A stretch of 64,000 bases of DNA from Talinum fruticosum (lineage: Eukaryota; Streptophyta; Magnoliopsida; Caryophyllales; Talinaceae). Shown here piece by piece: positions 56,839 to 64,000 of this stretch. The notes under the pieces are model-generated. The model ran no database searches. It was not told the origin of the DNA and was given only the letters and a program-made list of their open reading frames with translations. Location: positions 124,001-188,000 of the forward strand of contig JAITYX010000161.1 of NCBI GenBank assembly GCA_021018815.1. Reading direction: 5' to 3'. Within the stretch, counting starts at the first letter, position 1, and every line of letters begins with the position of its first letter. Both the position numbers and the translations under genes were made by a program.

Positions 56839-58740
56839 TCCTCTCTCTCTTCGCTGCCTCTTTGTCTTCCTCCCTATCAAGCAATCTTTGTTGCCTGCCT
56901 CCCTCTCTGCCTCCCTCTCGAGTACTTTGCGTCATGCACTCTCTTTGTTTCTAACTCTCTACCTACCTCGTCCATACGAGTAAGAGAGATTTGAAAGAAG
57001 ACTATTTTTCCTTTGAATAAAAATCAAATCAAATAAAATCCAACCTCAAAGGAATAAAAATTCACCTGTTTAGTTGATTTCCCAAACCCAAAAAAGAGAA
57101 AAAATACAAGATTTGTGAAAAATAAATTTTGAGAGAGAGAAATTGATCTCAAATCTAAAAATACCTATCCTTCTTTCTAAAAGAAAAGCATCCCAAGTCA
57201 CCAAAATTCAAAACTTAATTTTCCAAAAAGATAGATGCTTAACAAAAAGGGTTACTAAGAAGCAGGGGATTGAAACACAGGAAAGAAGAAGCTTGAGGAG
57301 AGAGAAAACCAATGCAAAGGAGATGATGATTCAAGAAATGCTCCCACACTTTCGGTCCAATTTCGATTCGGTGCGGTTTTGGCCTGACCTTGATCAGTCC
57401 GATTTTCGGTCTAGATGTTTCCCTTAATTATAGTCTTTGGTCCAAGTACAGTTCGGTCCAATCCTGAATGGATGAAAAGCCCTAGCTACAACTAAGATTG
57501 TGCGACTTCGGTGGCCTGACTTAGCCTATTTTCATCCTATAGTTTTACATAGCGACTAGGCATGGATTTTAGGGTAGGTATGGCTACCGAAATTTAACAA
57601 TTTTAGTTGGAGGTGTCGTCGTGAGACTTGCTGGTAGTAGTCTTCAACTTCGATCTTCTTTTGTAAAGTCCTTGTGCTAGTCGGTAAGGTATAACATTGG
57701 ATAAGAGAAAGTAGGTACAGGAAAGGCATGTAACGAGTAATTACTTCTCATCCTTACTCACACATATTGCCAATTGCTTTTGATCTCATCATTAATTGAA
57801 ATTTGAAGGGGCAATATTGCTTTTCTCAACATAAACTCTCTTCTTACCATAAATTCTTTCCTCACATGAACTTTGTCATTTTTTTAAACCAAGGGTATAA
57901 TCCATTTCTGACCATGAGAGTTTAAGATAAAAATTTTAATAATAAGAGTACTTCTAAAGATTCAAATTTGTGTCACATGATGTACTCGACTCATTCACAT
58001 GAAAGTCCATAATGGTTCGGATTTAAGCCCATGTGTCCTATTTTAACAATACGTTGTTCTTGACTAACCTTGAATTGGTTGGGTGATGATGCATGTCTAC
58101 TCACATCTAAGAGCTTTTTCTAATTTTATTGACTGATAGCTATAACAATGGGTAAAATCTTCAAAGTTGTTATTAAACACTTCAATTCAAATTGAACGTA
58201 CAACTTTTAAATGTTATTATGAAAAAAGAAAAAGAATCTATACTAATACTTGATTGTTTTTATGGTTATTGTGGAGGTTCTTGTCAAAAAGTGGGAATAA
58301 CCATAGGTCTAACTACATTCCAATTCTCAAGTAACCTATCAAGTCTAGGTAAAACGGTCTAAAGTGAAAGGTTGAAACTAGTTAAAAGCTCCTCTCTCAC
58401 ACAAATTAGAAAAAGATAAGATCCCTTTTTGTGATTACTGACTTGAGTACCTATCAGAAGAATGCCTGATTATTACATTTCATATATATATTCGGGTCAG
58501 AAACCCAAGATCTCTTGTTCAAACCAAATATATGAGCAAGTGATTTGATCCTCAGAAAAAAAAAGAAAAAACAAAGAAAGCTCATAGTTGGCCGCCCCCC
58601 CAATATTTGACGCTCTGTGTGGCTAACAAGTTGTATAAAGGTGATGATAGAGATGTCAAATTCTGTTTTGGGAATAAGGCTTGATGGTTTCTAAAGCCTA
58701 CAATTGAGCATACTCATGTTACTGAATAATGTTTAAATCG
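56839..58740. other. Spacer with no supported gene
   Basis: TC-rich stretch 56840-56960 (CTCCCTCTCTGCCTCCC). A 94-codon Lys/Arg-rich ORF at 57143-57427 has no recognisable domain. Nothing else is supported. Confidence 0.45.
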
Positions 58741-58749
58741 TACATGGAA

Positions 58750-59405
58750 TGATTTACTAAAATGTCTTGTATTGTTATATCAAAAGAAAATGATTTACTA
58801 AAATGTCTTATATATATGAGTATTTTTAGCTACTCAAATAATAAAGGAAAATTGGATGAAAATAAACCAACCTTTGGGACAATTAGATGAAAATAATTAT
58901 TTCTCTTTTCTTGGACGTGAACAGTATAATTTCTCGGAGATATATTTTTTGTCAAACTACCATCGAATTTTGCCATCTTTGACTCACAAGGAAGCTAATT
59001 TAGATATGAATGATGACTCGTTGTATTTATTTGACTTTTTTGAAATCGATAGATAGATCAAACTTAATTTGTCACATTATCTACTTAATTTTCTTCATCA
59101 TACAAAAGTTAAATCCCCTAACCGAATAAAATCCCTCTTTCAGCCGAATTAAGAGGAATCACTAAATTTAATACATATGATATTATAGTGTTCAAATGTA
59201 CCATTCTTGTCTACTTCCCGTGAGTTAATGGTGGTCAAATTCAAATAATGATATGACAGAAAATACCCTATAAAAGTCATACTATGCACATACAAAAAAA
59301 ATTTATTTCTGTTCAATTATTTCTAAAAGTTAATTTATTTTCATCTAATTTTCGAGTAATAATGATTTACTAAAATGTCTTGTATCGTTCTATGAATAAA
59401 AAAAT
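58750..59405. repeat. Direct and inverted repeat cluster
   Basis: TGATTTACTAAAATGTCTT occurs at 58750-58768, 58791-58809 and 59363-59381. The first and third extend to about 45 bp of similarity. Inside, AAAATTGGATGAAAATAAA (58850-58868) is inverted at 59333-59351. This could be a small insertion with about 30-bp inverted ends plus flanking duplication. No transposase or RNA gene is visible. Confidence 0.55.
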
Positions 59406-60100
59406 GCCTTTTGTTGTTGAGCTCCACTCAGGTTCCCTACTGGTAGAGCCGCAGAGACTAAGCGTTGAACAAAAGTGCATTTTCTTGTATTTATTTTATT
59501 TATTCATTTAGAATGATCAGGACCCGGGCCTACTCCACCCACTCCACCTGAGAACGGGGTGGGGGCCCTAAATGCCCATTAACAAGGAAGATTAGCCATC
59601 CATGACTGAACCCCGGGAGCTGCTATGCCACATACAATAGCGGATCAAAAAAATTGACTATATAATAATAATACAGTCCGATTTTCAATTTCAAATAATT
59701 TAATAATATGAATTAATTTCAATTATGAATGTATTCGTCAACATTTTGAATCATTTTTTCAATAAAAAGAAAAAGTTTGAAGCATTTTTATACAAATATC
59801 AAACTTTTATAAGCAACCATAACATCGAATACAAATATGCTAATGGGTGCCCGACATGGCCGATGGGCAATCAACTTATTGCCCAAAGCTCTTCTAATGT
59901 GAAATTTTCTTTTTTTTTTTCTCCCTTCATTTTGCCCCCTCATATTGTTGGTCCCTCAAAGATTCAAGCTACTAAGTACTAGTGAAGACTTGGTTAAGCT
60001 GAAAGCAATTTTATCTTGGTAAGGAGAAGAGCATAATTTTAAATCTGTAAAAATACATTTGTTTAAAGAGCTTTTATCTTAAACACTTGCGATTAGAAAG
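59406..60100. other. Spacer with no supported gene
   Basis: A more GC-rich patch at 59515-59630 contains GGACCCGGGCC and GAACCCCGGGAGC, seen often in dispersed plant repeats. No gene is supported. Confidence 0.4.
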
Positions 60101-60104
60101 TGAT

Positions 60105-60636
60105 GTGGCTATTTTTCGGATAATTTCAGCTCATCTACCACGTCTCGGTCCAACCAGATTATTATAGCATCGGCCCAAACCCTCCATCACATGGGGTTAG
60201 GTAAAGCCCAAAGCCCATTAGGATTATGGTTTCACACCTAATAACGGTAAATAACTATTTTCCCCTCATTTATTGCTTTTATAAATACCCACAAACTTTG
60301 GCACACTCACAACATCACAACCCCCAAAAAGCCATACTACTCTTGGCCAAATCATTCTTCTCTCTGTTCCTAAGAAAGGGAAATCCTTGCCTTCTCGGTA
60401 AAACCGCCTTCAAGGATGTTGAGGAAGATTTTCCTCGACTTTTCGACTTTCGTCGAACTAATTTGAGCATCGAAGGGGCATTACTCGGGACCCAACCCCG
60501 GGCGTCCTTATTTGTAGGTAGAAGTAGCCATAACGAGCAGCTTGCGTACTCGATTCCCTCCACCGGGGCCAGGATGGCAAATCTACTCTCTTCGACTCAT
60601 CATCACATCGCACTCCACTAGTTTCTTCTTAAAACA
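60105..60636 (+). repeat. 5' LTR of the Tat-like element
   Basis: It ends TTAAAACA at 60636. It has a TATA-like TTTTATAAATACCC (60278-60291) followed by an AC-rich transcript start and a leader. The left border is a guess (TGTGGCTATTT near 60103). Confidence 0.6.
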
Positions 60637-60657
60637 TTTTGGCATCCTTTGTGGGGA
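60637..60657 (+). other. Primer-binding site of the Tat-like element
   Basis: TTTTGGCATCCTTTGTGGGG directly follows the LTR end. It resembles the TTTGGCGCCGTCTGTGGGGA motif found in many plant Tat/Athila elements. Confidence 0.65.
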
Positions 60658-60669
60658 TAGTGGTAGTCC

Positions 60670-61600
60670 ATGGTTGTTAGTGGAACTCGATCATGCTCTA
60701 GAATAACAAGAGACGCAACCGATCCTCCTGTTCCTCCTCCTCCTCATTCCTTGCATACGAGGGCAATCCCGCAGCGTCCCTTAAGGCGAGGACGTGGAAC
60801 CATCGTATCGCTCCACGAGCAACCGACGGCCTTAGCCCGAGGGATACGTCACCTTGAGGGCACCTCAATACCTCGACTCTTTAAAAAGCATTGTGATACA
60901 ATAAGTGTAAGAGCAAGTATGGGTCACTCTAGATCGGCGCCTGCCCATCCTGCCATTTCATTATAGTCCTACTCCGGATATAAGGCACCCCCTGGAGAGG
61001 TCAACCTCTTGGCTACTTCTTAGGAGGGATGTCCTCGCAAGCTGTCCAAGTACGACTAATCGAGCCCTCGAACGCTTCTCCGCCTGGGTAACCAAGTGCC
61101 CCCTACAAAGCATCACGGTTAAGGAGATACTAGGGGGATTATTGAGGCTAAGAGAGGTCTCCGGAGAGCCAATAAAAATATCGCCACCGCTCATACCGCT
61201 TCAACCCCTACTTTACACCTAATAGGCTTTCAGCATGGTTCAAGGGTCATAATGGCTCTCCATGCACGAACCAGGAATAGAGGCCTCAAGGAAATAGAAG
61301 GTTGGTCGACCTAGCATGATCGAGCACTTGTTGCCGTAACTTAAAATGAGTATGCCAAGCATGACATCCCTAGGCACGACCAAGAGTAATAAGTCATCGG
61401 ATAACGTTAGTGGTCGGCAAAGAGGCATTGAAGGCTATCAAACGTGAAAAACCACAAAAATCAAAGCGGACAAGGTGCAGCCCTCGATCCGTGCGGAGGA
61501 AATGTCCATTCTTATTAGAGGTTCCGAGACTTTAGTCCTGTGCTGGTCCTATCTCTCGAACCCGATTTACATCTAGCTCGAGCCTACTTTCACCACGCCT
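60670..61600 (+). pseudogene. Tat-like gag leader region, decayed
   Basis: An open frame at 60670-60966 starts MVVSGTRSCSRITRDATDPP and is Arg/Pro-rich. After it no frame is open for long. The sequence is GC-balanced and presumably the N-terminal part of gag, but I see no recognised domain. A minus-strand ORF (61428-61240) has MLGRPTFYF, which recalls the protease LLGRPxL motif, but its context does not fit. Confidence 0.4.
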
Positions 61601-62420
61601 TTCTCCAAAGGGATCATGAATGTGCCTCGTCCGAAGAAGATAAGGGTGTTGGACATTGACCCCTATGATGGAATAATGGATCTAGAAGATCATCTGTCAT
61701 ACTACAAGTCCCACATGTATGTACAAGATGGAGGATGCCACTTATTGCAGATTCTTCCTTGCCACTTTGAAGGGACTTGCTCAAAAGTGGTTCAATGATC
61801 TTCCTCAGCGAAGCATCTTCTCATTTGAAGAACTATGTAAGCAGTTTGTGGGATAGTTCATTGCAAGTTGCAAGCGGAAGAGAACCAACATCCACCTCTC
61901 GCATAGTTAAACACGGAAGGAATGAAACCTTTAAGGATTATATCCGAAGATTTCACAAAGAGGTTGTCCTCATTCTTGACTTACAAGTTGGAGTTTCCTG
62001 CACTTGTCTTCCTTAACGAGGCTAAGGGACGGAAGATTCAAATTCCCCTAGCCGAGCAAATGATATGTGCTTTGGCTGAGGCACTTCGAAAGCGGATGAC
62101 TTCATCTAGGCATCAAAAATATGTTCCAAGGAAGAATAAGACGCTAAGAAGAAGGGAGAGGACGAGATCTTTAATCGGAAGAATGATAAGAAGCCCAAGG
62201 GAAATGAAGTGGATCATCGCTTCAACACCGATCCAAGAAGCATCCTAGTGGAGAAAGCTTGCTCCTATGACCACTTCAGCTAAGGCGCAGACCTTTAGTA
62301 AATATTGCGAGTCTCATGAGGAAACTGGGCATGACACCGTCGAATGCCATGCATTAAAGAAAGCGCCCGGGAAGCTTGCTGATAATGGTCAAATTGATTG
62401 TTTCCTTAGGAGGGGTACTC
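61601..62420 (+). pseudogene. Tat-like gag, Retrotrans_gag domain and zinc knuckle
   Basis: Text runs PYDGIMDLEDHLSYYKSHMY (about 61663-61720), then LAQKWFNDLPQRSIFSFEEL (about 61770-61830, next frame), QFVGQFIAS and TFKDYIRRFHKEVVLILDL (about 61928-61985). The zinc-knuckle-like region reads KYCESHEETGHDTVECHALK (62299-62358), the CxxH/GHxxxxC pattern of Tat gag. Three frame changes are visible. Gag would build the particle and bind RNA. Confidence 0.82.
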
Positions 62421-62900
62421 GAAGAACATAGAGAGATTCCTCAAACCATGGGGAGAAGCACCATGACGAAGAGGACTCCAACAAGGTCATGACAACTATC
62501 ATTGGTGGCTTCGAGGGAGGATTGACTCCATCTTCCTGGAAATCGCATCTCCGATGTGCTCGAACAGATCTTGATAACTGGTCAACCTTCACCCTTAAAG
62601 GTACCAACCATGGCCTTTGGAGAGCAATACTTTGAAGGAATGGTCACACCCCATGATTGTCCCTTGGTTGTGAAGCTGAAGATCTCGGACGCCATAGTCC
62701 GGAGGATCCTCGTGGATACAAGAAATTCAATGGACATTGTTACCATCGAGTGTTTGAATAAGTTGAAGTATTCTGCCCAAGACCCCAATCCTCTCATCAA
62801 TCCCATCCTTAGATTTAGGGGACAAATAGTTCATCCCATAGGCATGATACGCCTACCTTTTCGAATTGGGGAAAAAGCCATAGGTAGAAAGATTGTAGTA
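62421..62900 (+). pseudogene. Tat-like aspartic protease
   Basis: From 62556 the frame is open. TPHDCPLVVKLKISDAIVRR is at about 62646-62705, then ILVDTRNSMDIV (about 62706-62741). The active-site DTG is DTR (62715-62723), which should abolish activity. FRGQIVHPIGMIRLPFRIGE follows (about 62814-62873), the usual FxGxxxxPxGxIxLP motif. It is truncated at 62900 by the Sirevirus LTR. Confidence 0.85.
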
Positions 62901-63389
62901 TGAACGTTTGCTCTTAGAGAGTCTAAGCCACCCTAGATGGGGGTGAATAGGGTGATGAAGAAAATTAAACAATTTTTGCACCAATACAAGCTAAAAGTCG
63001 ATTCTGAGTCTAGAATGGACTCGGAACAGGAACAACATAGATATCCGTGGAAACCCTCCCGAGGCGAAAGCCACGGACGGTGTTAATCCTAACATGAAGT
63101 TAAATCCACTATTTTGAATCCACATATAAAGGATCGACTCAACCAGAATTGCTCCCTTAAACAATTCCTTATAATGTTTTCCTAGACTCGAAGTTTCCTT
63201 ATATGATCTAGTACTTCCTAACTAAGGTAACCTTTAGAATCGGGGACAACTTAGCTAAGTAAACCCTTACAACTCAGTCAAGGGACCGTACTTAAAAAGT
63301 AAGAAAAGAATGTGACTAATTATAAGACTTTCTTTACAACTCGGAAAATATTAAATACAAATTTGGAGTTGTAAATAGAAGATTGAGTA
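62901..63389 (-). repeat. Sirevirus LTR 3' part, tandem unit 1
   Basis: The minus-strand end CAAACGTTCA is at 62901. Sequence is colinear with other family LTRs for about 490 bp, then stops abruptly at GATTGAGTA (63381-63389) and restarts with another LTR end. Confidence 0.85.
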
Positions 63390-64000
63390 TGAAGGTTTGC
63401 TCTTGGAGAGACTTAGTCACCTTAGAGGGGGTCAATAGGGTGATGAGGAAATTTGAACAATAAATGGAAGATTAAAGTTTAAAACAAACTTTAAGATTTT
63501 CCGAGTCTAGATTGAACTCGGAAAAAGTATGAACTCGGAATTTATGTGGTAACCCTCCCGGGTAGAAAACCACGACCATTGCTAATCCAAGCACCAAGTC
63601 AAATCCACTATTCTGGATCCATAAAATACGAGTAGAAAGAATCAACCAGAATTACTCCCTTAGACAATTCCTTACAAAGTTTTCCTAGACTCGAAGTTCC
63701 CTTATCCGATCTAGTACTTCCTAACCGAGGTAACCTTTACAGCTAGAGACAACCGAGCTAAGTTAACCATTACAGCTCAGTCAAGGGACCTTACTCGGAA
63801 AGTAAGAAAGAGAATTTGTAACTAATTACAAGACTTTACAACTCGGAAAGATGTTAAGTACAGAGTTGGAGTTGTAAATGGAAGATTGAATATGAATACA
63901 GCGACTTTTGCTTAAGTATGTGTATTGACAATGATTTTAGCAATCTTGAAGTCTTGAGAGTTGGATTCTATTTATAGATGACCAAGCGATTAGCGGTTGT
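63390..64000 (-). repeat. Sirevirus LTR, tandem unit 2, running off the window
   Basis: The minus-strand end CAAACCTTCA is at 63390. It continues past the point where unit 1 breaks (63892) to TCTATTTATAGATGACC (63968-63984), the family's TATA region, and beyond the right edge. The rest of this element lies outside. Confidence 0.85.

Larger units (their letters stand above)
60105..62900 (+). mobile_element. Tat-like Ty3/gypsy element, 5' part
   Basis: LTR to 60636, PBS, gag and protease are in order on the plus strand. The rest of pol is displaced beyond minus-strand Sirevirus sequence starting at 62901. Gag and protease wording place it in the Tat clade, but it is a different family from the 12141-30225 element. 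Confidence 0.75.

Noticed and set aside
57143..57427. A 94-codon basic ORF
   Set aside because: Lys/Arg/Ser-rich from AG-rich DNA; no domain, and no neighbouring gene structure.
59400..59640. Possible tRNA or SINE (CTACTGGTAGAGCC and GGTTC-like words)
   Set aside because: Box A/B spacing and order do not fit a tRNA promoter, and no cloverleaf could be drawn.

Overview
This window is repeat-dense nuclear DNA from a flowering plant. The evidence is plant-type LTR retrotransposons of several lineages (Ty1/copia Sirevirus and Tork-like; Ty3/gypsy Tat/Ogre and probably Tekay), plant-style MITEs, AT-rich spacers and long TA and AAT microsatellites. The species cannot be named from the sequence. 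I found no intact host gene. Every coding stretch I recognise is a retroelement remnant broken by stops and frameshifts, except one captured piece of a cellular phosphatase gene.

Positions 1-30225 read as one minus-strand Tat/Ogre-type Ty3/gypsy element shredded by later insertions. Its own sequence survives at 29101-30225 (LTR and gag N-terminus), 26597-27079 (middle of gag) and 12141-15973 (end of gag, protease, RT). Three things interrupt it. The first is a solo Tat-type LTR (27087-29093). The second is a nearly complete minus-strand Sirevirus, C (15974-26596), which itself holds a solo LTR of its own family (21607-23203, perfect 5-bp target duplication). The third is a plus-strand Sirevirus pair, A/B (1-12140), sharing one LTR; B holds a roughly 2.9-kb solo gypsy LTR (6604-9540) flanked by a 5-bp duplication. 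All three Sirevirus copies carry remains of an extra ORF between pol and the 3' LTR.

Positions 30226-38600 are AT-rich DNA-transposon territory. They hold a 1.1-kb TTA-flanked MITE (30497-31593), a long near-perfect palindrome (34041-34318) and a 1.04-kb Mutator-like element with long inverted ends (35353-36392). The last carries a captured two-exon fragment of a plant HAD phosphatase of the PS2/PECP1 (phosphoethanolamine/phosphocholine phosphatase) type. This Pack-MULE is the most interesting object in the window.

Positions 38600-46364 hold a minus-strand copia element split by a small non-autonomous Tork-like element, then a plus-strand relative of the 6604-9540 gypsy LTR with a 350-bp AAT/ATT/AAC microsatellite. 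Positions 46976-56838 are a plus-strand copia element broken by a 4.7-kb Tat-type LTR segment with an internal duplication and minisatellite (49799-54481), and by a miniature TRIM-like/chimeric LTR cluster (55466-56178).

Positions 56839-60100 are mostly unassigned spacer. From about 60100 to 62900 is a plus-strand Tat-like gypsy element (LTR, PBS, gag, protease), cut off by minus-strand Sirevirus LTR sequence that runs past the right edge and contains a tandem partial LTR duplication. The genes do not form a pathway; the layout is a stratigraphy of nested insertions.
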